A stretch of DNA of 64,000 nt. Source: Acinetobacter baumannii (GTDB lineage Bacteria; Pseudomonadota; Gammaproteobacteria; Pseudomonadales; Moraxellaceae). The position numbers were made by a program, and so were the translations under genes. The notes under the pieces are model-generated. The model was not told where the DNA came from. It searched no databases and was given only the letters and a program-made list of their open reading frames with translations. The stretch is from the NCBI RefSeq assembly GCF_009759685.1, contig NZ_CP046654.1, positions 372,001 to 436,000 of the forward strand. Reading direction: 5' to 3'. Below, in pieces: positions 55,615 to 64,000 of the stretch; positions within the stretch are counted from its first letter, which is position 1; every line of letters begins with the position of its first letter.

Positions 55615-58329
55615 TTACTCTTCAGAAGTATCTTCATTATTAGATACAGCTTCTTCGCTATCAGTTTCAGTCGTATCTACTTCACCTTCAAGAAGTTCTT
55701 CTTCGTCTTCTACAGCTTCAATTGAAACTACGCCAACGAGCGTTTCTTCTTCGCTTAAACGGATCAGACGAACACCTTGAGCATTACGGCCTGTCATTGC
55801 AACTTCTGCAGCACGCGTACGAACAAGCGTACCACCATCAGAAATTAATAATAACTCTTTGGTTTCATCAATAGAAACTGCACCAACTAGCTCACCGTTA
55901 CGTTCACTTGTCTTGATCGCAATAACACCCTTACCACCACGTTTCTTGGTCGGGAAGTCATTTACTGGAGTACGTTTACCATAGCCGTTGGCACTCGCAC
56001 ACAGTACTTCACCTGTCTCAGGCACAACAACAAGCGATACGATGCGACTTACTAGACTTGAATCTGCTGAATCATCATTATCATCTGAATCATCATTTTC
56101 TACATCTGCATCTTCTTCACTTAAGGTGCTGCTTGCAAAGCTTACACGCATACCACGTACACCTTTCGCTGTACGACCCATTGCACGTACGTCAGTTTCA
56201 GCAAAACGAATTGCTTTACCTTCGTTAGAGAACAACATGATTTGCTGATTACCATCAGTAATCGCAACACCAATTAAGGTATCTTCTTCATTAAGTTCAA
56301 TAGCACGTAGACCATTTGAACGAATGTTTGCAAATTGTTCTAACTCAACACGCTTAACCGTACCAGAAGCTGTCGCCATAAACACATAGTGGTTTTCCGG
56401 GAACTCGGTTAACGGCAAGATTGCAGTTACGGTTTCTGTTGCATCTAGAGGTAACAAGTTCACGATTGGACGGCCTTTTGCCCCACGTGATGCTTGAGGA
56501 ACTTCAAATACTTTCAGACGATACACTTTACCCACATTGGTAAAGCAAAGTACGGTCGCATGGTTCGATGCCACAATCAGATGTTGAATAAAGTCATCAT
56601 CTTTCATTGAGGTTGCAGACTTACCACGTCCACCACGGCGCTGTGCCTGATAGTCTGAAAGTGGTTGAGTTTTTGCATAACCCGTTTGCGAAACCGTTAA
56701 TACCACTTGCTCTTCAGGAATTAAATCTTCACGGCAGAAATCCACACGAGATTCAACAATTTCGGTACGACGTGCATCGCCATATTGTTGTAAAACTTGT
56801 GCCAACTCTTCGCGAATAACACCCATTAACAAGTTAAAGTCATTTAAAATTGCAGTAAGTTCAGCAATTTGACCTAAAATTTCAGTATATTCCGCATGTA
56901 ACTTGTCTTGTTCAAGACCAGTTAAACGGTGTAAACGTAATTCTAAAATTGCGCCTACTTGTGTTGGTGACAGACGATAAATTGAATCACTTAAACCAAA
57001 TGGACGATTTGGATCTTCACCTTCAATTTCATCTGGGCGAACAGAAATTGCACCAGCTTTTTCAAGTAGTGCAACAACGCCACCACCAGCCCACTCTCCC
57101 GCAAGTAAACGCTCACGCGCTTCAGCAGGGTTTGCAGAAGTTTTGATGGTTTCAATAATTTCATCAATATTGGCTAAAGCAACTGTCAAGCCTTCCAAGA
57201 TATGACCACGTTCACGTGCTTTACGTAATTCGAACATGGTACGGCGTGTCACAACTTCTTGGCGGTGACGAATAAATGCCGCAATAATATCTTTTAGATT
57301 CATCAATTTTGGTTGTCCATTGTCTAGACAAACCATGTTGATGCTGAATGAGTTTTCAAGCTGGGTATTTAAGAATAAGTTATTTACAACGACTTCTGCG
57401 TTTTCACCGCGTTTCAAGTCAATTGCAATACGCATACCTTCTTTATCTGACTCATCACGAAGTTCTGAAATACCTTCAAGCTTTTTCTCTTTTACTAACT
57501 CGGCAATACGTTCAATAACTCTTGCTTTGTTTACTTGATATGGAATTTCAGTAAAGACGATGGTTGTACGACCTGTCTTTTCATCTTCTTCGAAATGGTA
57601 TTTACCACGAATGTGTAAACGACCTTTACCGGTACGGTAGGCATCAACAATACCTGATTTACCGTAGATAATACCGCCTGTAGGGAAATCAGGACCGGTA
57701 ATGTATTCCATCAATCCTTCAATCGAGATATTCGGATTATCAGCATAAGCCAAACAAGCATTCACAACTTCTGTCATGTTGTGTGGTGCCATGTTAGTTG
57801 CCATACCTACAGCAATACCCGCAGCACCGTTGATTAACAAGTTTGGAACACGTGTCGGAAGTACTTCAGGGATACGTTCCGAACCGTCGTAGTTATCTTC
57901 CCAGTCAACTGTGTCTTTTTCTAAATCTGCAAGAAGCTCATGTGCCAGCTTAGTCATACGGACTTCGGTATAACGCATTGCCGCGGCGCTATCGCCATCG
58001 ATCGAACCGAAGTTACCCTGACCATCAACCAATAAATAACGTAAGCTAAAGTCTTGAGCCATACGAACAATGGTTTCATAAACAGCTGAGTCACCATGCG
58101 GGTGATATTTACCGATTACGTCCCCAACGACACGAGCAGATTTCTTGTAGGCTTTGTTATAGTCATTGCCCAATTCGTGCATGGCATAAAGCACACGACG
58201 GTGAACAGGTTTAAGACCGTCTCTCACATCCGGCAATGCACGAGATACAATTACACTCATCGCGTAATCTAAATATGAATGCTTGAGTTCGTCCTCAATG
58301 GCAATCGGTCGGATTTCCGATACGCTCAT
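55615..58329 (-). CDS. gyrA: DNA gyrase subunit A
   Basis: GyrA cuts and rejoins DNA in the supercoiling heterotetramer. The catalytic Tyr120 is in AAAMRYTEV. The quinolone-resistance segment [13 protein letters not shown] has Ser81, the wild-type residue. The C-terminal domain carries the GyrA box QRRGGRGK. An Asp/Glu/Ser-rich insertion near residues 735-757 interrupts this domain, and the C-terminal tail (about 870-904) is also strongly acidic. The 904-residue length exceeds the roughly 875 of E. coli for these reasons. AAGGAG precedes the start. Confidence 0.97.
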
Positions 58330-58390
58330 GCATACTCCTTCTTACAGATAGATATTTCTATCCGTTTATATGTCTTGATCTTGCAAAAAA

Positions 58391-58414
58391 TTTAGTTCCG
58401 GAAAGTGAACTAAA
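58391..58414. repeat. Perfect inverted repeat in the gyrA leader
   Basis: TTTAGTTC (58391-58398) and GAACTAAA (58407-58414) enclose eight bases. It lies 60-85 bases before the gyrA ATG and downstream of the proposed -10, so it is a leader hairpin or an operator. Confidence 0.6.
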
Positions 58415-58436
58415 ATCGAAAAAAATATAGCTGTAT

Positions 58437-58445
58437 ACTATAGCA
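58437..58445 (-). promoter_or_regulatory. Candidate extended -10 promoter of gyrA
   Basis: On the minus strand the sequence reads TGCTATAGT, an extended -10 (TG, one base, TATAGT). No good -35 lies at the usual distance, as often tolerated with extended -10 promoters. The leader would be about 100 bases. Confidence 0.5.
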
Positions 58446-58646
58446 TAAAAGCGCTTTGTAATGTGCGGAATCTACACTGCCAATCTGGTGATATTTGTAT
58501 AATTTAATTGCATATTATTCTACTCTTTTAGCTGCAATCATTATCTTCATGCCTAATCAAAACTATGTGAATTTTATTTTATAAAAATCAAACATCCAAA
58601 GCATAAATTTTCTAATTTTTACTTCTAACTTCAGACTGTAAAAACA
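58446..58646. other. Spacer gyrA / etfA
   Basis: AT-rich DNA upstream of the gyrA promoter and downstream of the etfA terminator. No convincing reading frame or RNA gene is seen. Confidence 0.45.
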
Positions 58647-58677
58647 AAAAACCCCTAGTTCAAAACTAGGGGTTTTT
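58647..58677 (-). terminator. Rho-independent terminator of etfBA
   Basis: A 14-bp stem (58647-58660 with 64-77 of the same hundred) containing CCCC/GGGG is followed, reading leftward, by T-rich DNA. It lies 19 bases after the etfA stop. Confidence 0.93.
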
Positions 58678-58695
58678 AACTTTAATCAATAAAGA

Positions 58696-59628
58696 TTAAA
58701 GCTTAGATACCAACTCTGGTACTACAGCGTTCAAATCACCAACTAACCAGTAGTCAGCAACGCTGTTGATTGGTGCTTCTTCGTCTTTGTTGATAGCAAC
58801 AATAACTTTAGAATCTTTCATACCAGCCAAGTGCTGGATCGCACCAGAAATACCTACAGCAATGTAAAGCTCAGGTGCAACGATTTTACCAGTTTGACCA
58901 ACTTGGAAGTCGTTAGGTACAAAGCCTGCATCAACTGCTGCACGTGAAGCACCTTGTGCTGCACCAAGCTTGTCAGCTAATGGGTCAAGTACTTTGTGGT
59001 AGTTCTCACCAGAACCTACACCACGACCACCAGAAACTACAATACGAGCCGCAGTTAATTCTGGACGATCAAGTTTAACGATTTCTTCAGATACAAACTT
59101 AGAAACACCAGCATCTTTTACTTCGCCAACTGTTTCAACAGCAGCTGAACCACCTTCCGCAGCAACTGGATCAAATGCTGTACCACGAACAGTACCAACA
59201 ATGATTGCTTCGTCAGATTGAACAGTTGCAATTGCGTTACCAGCATAGATTGGACGCTTGAATGTGTTCGCAGATTCAACAGAAATAATGTCTGTGATCA
59301 TGCTTACATCAAGAAGCGCAGCAACGCGTGGAAGAATGTTCTTACCAGTTGTAGTAGAAGCAGCTAAAACGTATTTGTAACCTTTAGCCAAGTCAGCAAC
59401 TAAGCCAGCTACGTTTTCAGCTAATTGGTTTGCATAAGCAGCGTTGTCAGCAAGTAATACTTTGCTCACACCAGCAACTTTAGCAGCAGCGTCAGCAACT
59501 GCTTGAGCGCCTGAACCAGCAACTAATACAGTAATATCACCACCGATTTTTTGAGCTGCAGCAACAACGTTTAAAGTAGCACCGTTAAGTGTCTGGTTGT
59601 TGTGATCAGCGATAACTAAAATACTCAT
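58696..59628 (-). CDS. etfA: Electron transfer flavoprotein subunit alpha
   Basis: With EtfB this protein collects electrons from acyl-CoA and other dehydrogenases and passes them to ETF-ubiquinone oxidoreductase. The 310-residue chain has an N-terminal alpha/beta domain and the C-terminal FAD domain with [46 protein letters not shown] and [11 protein letters not shown], the ETF-alpha signature. AAGGA precedes the start. It is 17 bases downstream of etfB. Confidence 0.96.
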
Positions 59629-59645
59629 GATTTTATCCTTCCGTA

Positions 59646-60395
59646 TTAGATCACTTTCGCTTCATTTTTCAATTTTTCAACAAGCTCATCTACAGATTTC
59701 ACTTGTACACCAGCTTTACGTTCTGCAGGCGCTTCAACTTTAATCGTTTTAAGCTTAGTACCAGCTGTAACACCGTAATCAGCAGGAGATTTTGTATCAA
59801 GCGGTTTTTTACGAGCTTTCATGATGTTAGGCAATGCAGCGTAACGTGGCTCGTTTAAACGCAAGTCAGTTGTAATGATTGCAGGAAGTGCAAGTTCAAC
59901 AGTTTGTAAACCACCGTCGATTTCACGAGTCACTTGTACTTTACCGCCATCCACTTTCACTTCAGAAGCAAACGTACCTTGACCAGCGCCTAATAATGCA
60001 CCAAGCATTTGACCTACTTGGTTAGAGTCATCATCAATTGCTTGTTTACCAAGAAGGATAAGTTCTGGTTTTTCAGCGTCAACAACACCTTTTAAGATTT
60101 TAGCAACTTCTAGAGCGCCAATTTCGTCAGTAGTTTCAACTAAAATACCGCGGTCTGCACCCAAAGCCATTGCAGAACGGATTTGTTCTTGAGCTTCTTT
60201 AGGACCAATAGAAACAACAACGATTTCTGATACTGTTCCTTTTTCTTTTAAGCGAACCGCTTCTTCCACTGCGATTTCACAAAATGGGTTAATTGACATT
60301 TTAACGTTGGTAAGGTCAACCCCACTATTGTCCGGCTTAACACGAACTTTAACGTTGGCATCAACCACACGTTTTACAGCAACAAGAGCCTTCAT
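59646..60395 (-). CDS. etfB: Electron transfer flavoprotein subunit beta
   Basis: The 249-residue AMP-binding partner of EtfA. Typical elements are [19 protein letters not shown] at the start, [16 protein letters not shown], and [29 protein letters not shown] lies before the ATG. The long spacer upstream contains its promoter. Confidence 0.96.
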
Positions 60396-60830
60396 GTAAT
60401 CCTCGGCTGTTCTAGCAAAAGTAAATGTTGAGAAAAGTATATTAACTCTTCGATTAAAATTTTTTAGGTACCCTATCTTGCAATGTGTTTGGCATTTCGG
60501 TCAAGTCACAATTTTCTGGAACGGGGCAAAAAAAATGAAATCATCAGTTCATAAAAAAATTTTTATACATATCTAACTCCTATTTTATTCTTTTTAAAGT
60601 CTATTTTATACCTTGATTTTTATTATCTTTTTATCTTATTTACCTTATTAGTCAGAGGCATAAGACTCTCAAAAATGAATCAAAATTTATAGTTTTTAGA
60701 CTATATATGCCGACAAAATGTGCAAAGATCAAAATGGTCAATTGGGTAATTTCATCGATTTCTTTTAAACAAATTTGTAAAAAAATACAAATGATCTCTA
60801 CATTCTGCTTTTTAATCCAGTTAAAGCGGC
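60396..60830. other. Gene-free spacer etfB / xerC
   Basis: About 435 AT-rich bases between two leftward genes. It must hold the etfB promoter (TATACT near 60456 on the minus strand is a possible -10 without a good -35) and the end of xerC. No frame with a ribosome binding site, no terminator and no structured RNA is apparent. A small RNA cannot be excluded. Confidence 0.4.
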
Positions 60831-61757
60831 TTAATGCTTAGTGGCTCGTGGATGGGCCTGATCGTACACTTGGGCCAAATGATCAAAATCAATATGTGTA
60901 TAAATTTGAGTAGTCGATAAATTGCTATGACCTAACATCTCTTGAACTGAACGTAAATCACCACTACTTGATAACATATGGCTAGCAAAACAATGTCGAA
61001 GTAAATGTGGGTGTAAATCGACATTTACACCCGCTCTTTGTGCCTGAAGTTTTACACGCTTTTCAATTTGCCTAGGGGTTAATGCACCGCCTCGCTGTGA
61101 AATGAAAACGGGAGCATTTTGGTCAAAATGTCCTTTCCAGATGTTATAAATTTTTAGCCAATTCAATAAGCTTTCTTTTGCCTTTTTCCCAAACGGTACA
61201 ATACGGGTTTTATTTCCTTTGCCCGTGATACGAACGAGTTGACGATTAAAATCAATATCTTTAATCGTTAAGCCTTGCAGTTCAGCGAGCCGTAAACCAC
61301 TTGAGTACAGTAGTTCCAACATGGCTTTATCTCTTAACCAAAGCTGCTGATCAATTGGTTTTTCAGGCATGGGTTGATCTAAAATTTGATTAACCGTTTC
61401 TATGTCAATCATGCCCGGTAAAGGTCTAGGCTGACGTTTCAATTTAAAATCGTCAGTAGGATTAATTTCTAGGTATTTGCCCTGTTCAGCCCACTTCATA
61501 AACTGACGAATAGAAGTAAGATGACGTTGCATGCTACTTGAACTTAACTGATCTTGCTCAACACGTTGAGCCAAATATTCACGCAAATCTGAAGCTTCAA
61601 CATTTCTTAAATCAACTTTTTTAAGCTCACAAAATTCAAGGAAGCTTTTAACATCTCGCTCATAAGCGGTAATTGTATGCTCAGACTGGTTTTGAATTTT
61701 TCTTTCTTTTAACCACATTGAGAGCAGTTGTAATGCAAAATCCAAATTGCTCTCCAT
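60831..61757 (-). CDS. xerC: Tyrosine recombinase XerC
   Basis: XerC with XerD resolves chromosome dimers at dif. The 308-residue chain shows an N-terminal SAM-like DNA-binding domain (about 1-110) and the catalytic domain with the first Arg in YSSGLRLAELQ, HxxR in HLLRHCFASHM, the second His in LGHSNLSTTQ and the nucleophile Tyr in IYTHID. There is no sign of an integron or phage context, so this is the housekeeping enzyme rather than an integrase. Distinction from XerD rests on overall similarity. Confidence 0.9.
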   Translation of the reverse strand: MESNLDFALQLLSMWLKERKIQNQSEHTITAYERDVKSFLEFCELKKVDLRNVEASDLREYLAQRVEQDQLSSSSMQRHLTSIRQFMKWAEQGKYLEINPTDDFKLKRQPRPLPGMIDIETVNQILDQPMPEKPIDQQLWLRDKAMLELLYSSGLRLAELQGLTIKDIDFNRQLVRITGKGNKTRIVPFGKKAKESLLNWLKIYNIWKGHFDQNAPVFISQRGGALTPRQIEKRVKLQAQRAGVNVDLHPHLLRHCFASHMLSSSGDLRSVQEMLGHSNLSTTQIYTHIDFDHLAQVYDQAHPRATKH

Positions 61758-61880
61758 TTATTTGCCCATTTTTTTGAGTGTACCAAAAACTATTTAATCA
61801 GGAAAATTTGATATCGCACAGCATAATGAATCCAACTTATATATTACAATTTATACCAAGTATCCGTTGGACCTTACACC

Positions 61881-62504
61881 ATGACCGCTATACTCATTCC
61901 TTATGTAATTGCCATTACTTTACTTACCCTTACCCCTGGTTTAGATACAACTTTAATTATTCGTACTGCAACACTTGAAGGAAAATCTAAAGCGTTTCAA
62001 GCAGCTCTAGGAATTAGTCTTGGCTGTATTGCTTGGGGAATTGTCGTGGCATGCGGTCTAGGTGCCCTACTGATGGCATCCGACTTAGCATTCAATATAT
62101 TGAAATGGATGGGCGCCGCTTATTTAGCATGGTTGGGTTTAAATATGATTTTAAAACCTCGTAGTCAGCTCGCAGATATACAAGACAATCATTCAAATCG
62201 CTCTACTTCAGAGAATTGGTTTATTAAAGGTTTCTTTGGCAACTTGCTCAATCCAAAAGTTGGTATTTTTTATATTTCATTTCTTCCCCAGTTCATTCCA
62301 GCGCAAGCATCGGCTGTTACTTGGGTAATGGGACTAGTAATGATTCATGTGGTGATTGGCGTGTTATGGTCAAGTCTATTAATTCTGGCTATGCAGCCAC
62401 TTTCGCGCTATCTAAAGCAACCCAAGTTTGTAAAATATATGGACCGAATTACGGGCAGTATTTTTGTTCTATTCGCTTTGAAATTAGCGTTGAGTAAAAG
62501 GTAA
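61881..62504 (+). CDS. LysE/RhtB-family amino acid exporter
   Basis: The 207-residue inner-membrane protein has five to six helices, with the family opening LLTLTPGLDTTLIIRTATLEGKS and the conserved GFFGNLLNPKVGIFYISFLPQF. It should export an amino acid or homoserine lactone-like metabolite. Specificity is unknown. The longer frame at 61778 is in another phase and is not part of it. Confidence 0.9.
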   Translation: MTAILIPYVIAITLLTLTPGLDTTLIIRTATLEGKSKAFQAALGISLGCIAWGIVVACGLGALLMASDLAFNILKWMGAAYLAWLGLNMILKPRSQLADIQDNHSNRSTSENWFIKGFFGNLLNPKVGIFYISFLPQFIPAQASAVTWVMGLVMIHVVIGVLWSSLLILAMQPLSRYLKQPKFVKYMDRITGSIFVLFALKLALSKR

Positions 62505-62513
62505 ATTTTTAAA

Positions 62514-62536
62514 AGCGTGCTAACACATAGCACGCT
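62514..62536 (-). terminator. Hairpin terminator between convergent genes
   Basis: AGCGTGCTA (62514-62522) pairs with TAGCACGCT (62528-62536). The leftward direction runs into TTTT, serving the alpha/beta hydrolase gene, while the rightward direction lacks a T run. Confidence 0.75.
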
Positions 62537-62553
62537 AAATAATACTTAAAAAC

Positions 62554-63156
62554 TTACATTAGGCCTTTTAAGTAATTTTTTATTTGAACTGCAACTTCAT
62601 CGGCATATTTTTCTGCTAATTGATGGTCACCACCTTTCACAACATATAAAGTCGAATTTTCAAACTTTTGATTTAAATATTGACCTACCTGAACTGGACT
62701 CACCGGATCGTTATCACCCCAGATTAATAAAGTTTTAATATTTATATCTGACAAAAATTCTTCATAATTGGCATTGGTGGTAATAAACCAATCTGGATAT
62801 TTTAAAAATGCTTGGCGGTATGCTTCACGCCAGTCTTGCACATTAAATGGTTCAAGGTTGATTCCACCAGAAGTTGCAATCAAGACCAGCCCTTTTACTA
62901 ATTGAGGTTTTTGCAACGCTGCGGTAACTGCAAAAATTCCCCCCATAGATTGAGCAATAATTACAGACTCATCATGAATTTGATTGACCACATAATTTGT
63001 TAGGTCTTCAAAACTTTTGACTTCTAAGGATTCTGGTGTATCTCCAAAACTGGGATAACCAATAATTTTTGCACGATACTGCTGAGGTAATTTTTCAATT
63101 AGGGGATGCCAAAATGTCGTACTGCCTGATGCACCGGGTAAGAAAATTAAATTCAT
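62554..63156 (-). CDS. Alpha/beta hydrolase
   Basis: A short 200-residue alpha/beta hydrolase. The oxyanion loop is LPGASGSTTFWHPL, the nucleophile elbow AQSMGGIFA (Ser about residue 66), the acid near WGDNDPVSP and the His in GGDHQLAEK. No signal sequence. The substrate is unknown. It lies one base from the end of the ADP-ribosylglycohydrolase gene, so it is in the same transcript as that gene. Confidence 0.87.
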   Translation of the reverse strand: MNLIFLPGASGSTTFWHPLIEKLPQQYRAKIIGYPSFGDTPESLEVKSFEDLTNYVVNQIHDESVIIAQSMGGIFAVTAALQKPQLVKGLVLIATSGGINLEPFNVQDWREAYRQAFLKYPDWFITTNANYEEFLSDINIKTLLIWGDNDPVSPVQVGQYLNQKFENSTLYVVKGGDHQLAEKYADEVAVQIKNYLKGLM

Positions 63157-63157
63157 A

Positions 63158-64000
63158 TCATGCTTCTTCTAATTGGGTTAATAATGGTTTTAGTATTTCT
63201 TTCCCTCTTAACTGCTGTAACCATATTTGTGGTATCCCTTCATATCCAAACACAATTCCTGCCAATCCTCCTGCAACACAAGCGGTTGTATCAGTATCTT
63301 GTCCTAAAGCAATAGCTGTTTTAATGACATCTTCATAATTATCTTGTTGCAGAGCGAAACGAGCTGAATGTAAACAATCCACTACGTAACCGCTGCCCGA
63401 TATTTTTTTCTCATGTGTTGAATCAATAATATGATTGAGTTCTTGTTGTTCATTAACACTATTTTTATAAAGTTGCATCAGTATGGAAATACTAGATTTC
63501 CAAGCATTATTAACTGATTGTCCTTTTAATAAACACTTTGCCCATAAGCAATATAAAGCACAGCAAATTTTTGATCGAAGATGAGCATGGGTCAAATGAG
63601 ACTGCTGATAGGCTAACTCAACTAATTGCTGATCAGATCCCCTATACCATAATGCCAAAGGCAATGTGCGCATCAACGCTCCATTACCATTCGAATGTTC
63701 ATCTGTATTAGCCATCTCTTCTACAGACACCCCAGCTTCATAACGTTGTAACGCCTGAGCAGTTTGCACTCCAATATCAAACACTTGATAATCAACCGCC
63801 ATATAACCATAACGGTACCAATTGCGAAGACGGTTAGCAAAATCGATACTATCGAGTTTCTGACAATGTAATAGTGATGCCAATAAGCATAGAGCCTGAG
63901 CTCCATCATCTGACCATGTTCCAATTGGAATATCTGGATAAGTCCGCCTAAAATCTTTAGGTGGAATCATATCAATATGTGAGTAAAGTGGAAGCTGCAA
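63158..64000 (-). CDS. ADP-ribosylglycohydrolase family protein, C-terminal part
   Basis: The 280 visible residues run to the right edge, so the N-terminus and start are missing. The ARH/DraG fold is recognised from WSDDGAQALCLL near the visible start and the C-terminal metal motif GQDTDTTACVAGGLAGIVFG. Such enzymes remove ADP-ribose from proteins, nucleic acids or small molecules. The paired hydrolase gene is one base downstream. No NAD-dependent transferase is visible inside the window, so the substrate is open. Confidence 0.88.
   Translation of the reverse strand: MQLPLYSHIDMIPPKDFRRTYPDIPIGTWSDDGAQALCLLASLLHCQKLDSIDFANRLRNWYRYGYMAVDYQVFDIGVQTAQALQRYEAGVSVEEMANTDEHSNGNGALMRTLPLALWYRGSDQQLVELAYQQSHLTHAHLRSKICCALYCLWAKCLLKGQSVNNAWKSSISILMQLYKNSVNEQQELNHIIDSTHEKKISGSGYVVDCLHSARFALQQDNYEDVIKTAIALGQDTDTTACVAGGLAGIVFGYEGIPQIWLQQLRGKEILKPLLTQLEEA

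Noticed and set aside
58083..58120. Quinolone-resistance mutation in gyrA
   Set aside because: Residue 81 is serine and residue 85 is glutamate in the GDSAVYE segment, the wild-type state for this genus.
58330..58695. tRNA or small RNA gene in the gyrA upstream spacer
   Set aside because: No TTCGAATC-type T arm or cloverleaf was seen. The only structure is the etfA terminator and the gyrA leader dyad.
60831..61757. Phage or integron integrase
   Set aside because: Length, motifs and the absence of att-like repeats, cassettes or phage genes fit the housekeeping recombinase XerC.

Overview
The window is chromosomal DNA from a low-GC gammaproteobacterium, almost certainly Acinetobacter and probably the A. 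baumannii/calcoaceticus complex. Grounds: AT-rich intergenic DNA, a GyrA with serine at residue 81 and an acidic insertion in its C-terminal domain, a NadM-type (not NadD-type) adenylyltransferase, paired CSLREA/GlyGly-CTERM proteins, and a NaxD-like lipid A deacetylase operon behind PmrA-like boxes. The content is mostly core genome. I see no insertion sequence, prophage, CRISPR array, rRNA or tRNA gene.

Layout. 1-8.6 kb: end of a secreted protein gene, dapD (lysine), queE-queC (queuosine) with a small secreted protein, a Dph6-like PP-loop enzyme with a peroxiredoxin, a CAP-domain lipoprotein, nadM, an enoyl-CoA hydratase family protein, a NIF3-like protein, a 41-residue membrane protein and an MFS efflux pump. 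8.6-16 kb: purL, dgt, ruvA-ruvB. 16-22.6 kb: a periplasmic M20 amidohydrolase, then the complete ybgC-tolQ-tolR-tolA-tolB-pal envelope operon. 22.6-26.3 kb: a small hypothetical gene, fbp, a SpoU-family RNA methyltransferase and a three-gene overlapping cassette (ECF sigma factor, membrane protein, DUF3106 protein). 26.3-30.7 kb: two tandem secreted CSLREA proteins with GlyGly-CTERM tails. 31-37.7 kb: hda-perM divergent from purM-purN, a hydrolase, an S49 peptidase and an LpxL-like acyltransferase. 37.7-46.3 kb: comEC, lolC-lolD, a DMT transporter, a YaiI-like protein, an unknown protein, a 48-residue membrane protein and serC.

46.6-55.6 kb is the most interesting part. First comes a TolC-HlyD-permease-permease export operon with no ATPase gene. 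Next is an operon encoding a NaxD-like deacetylase, an ArnC/FlmF-like glycosyltransferase, a GtrA-like protein and an ArnT/FlmK-like transferase. Together these resemble the Francisella pathway that makes undecaprenyl-phosphate-galactosamine and moves the sugar to lipid A, which fits polymyxin resistance. Three phased PmrA-like half-sites lie upstream. The last gene carries a one-base shift at a T6 run that also forms a perfect U UUU UUA slippery heptamer, so it is either broken, phase-variable, frameshifted during translation, or a sequencing error.

55.6-64 kb: gyrA, etfB-etfA, xerC, a LysE-family exporter, an alpha/beta hydrolase and an ADP-ribosylglycohydrolase that runs off the window. 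Many units are separated by clear rho-independent terminators, often bidirectional between convergent genes.
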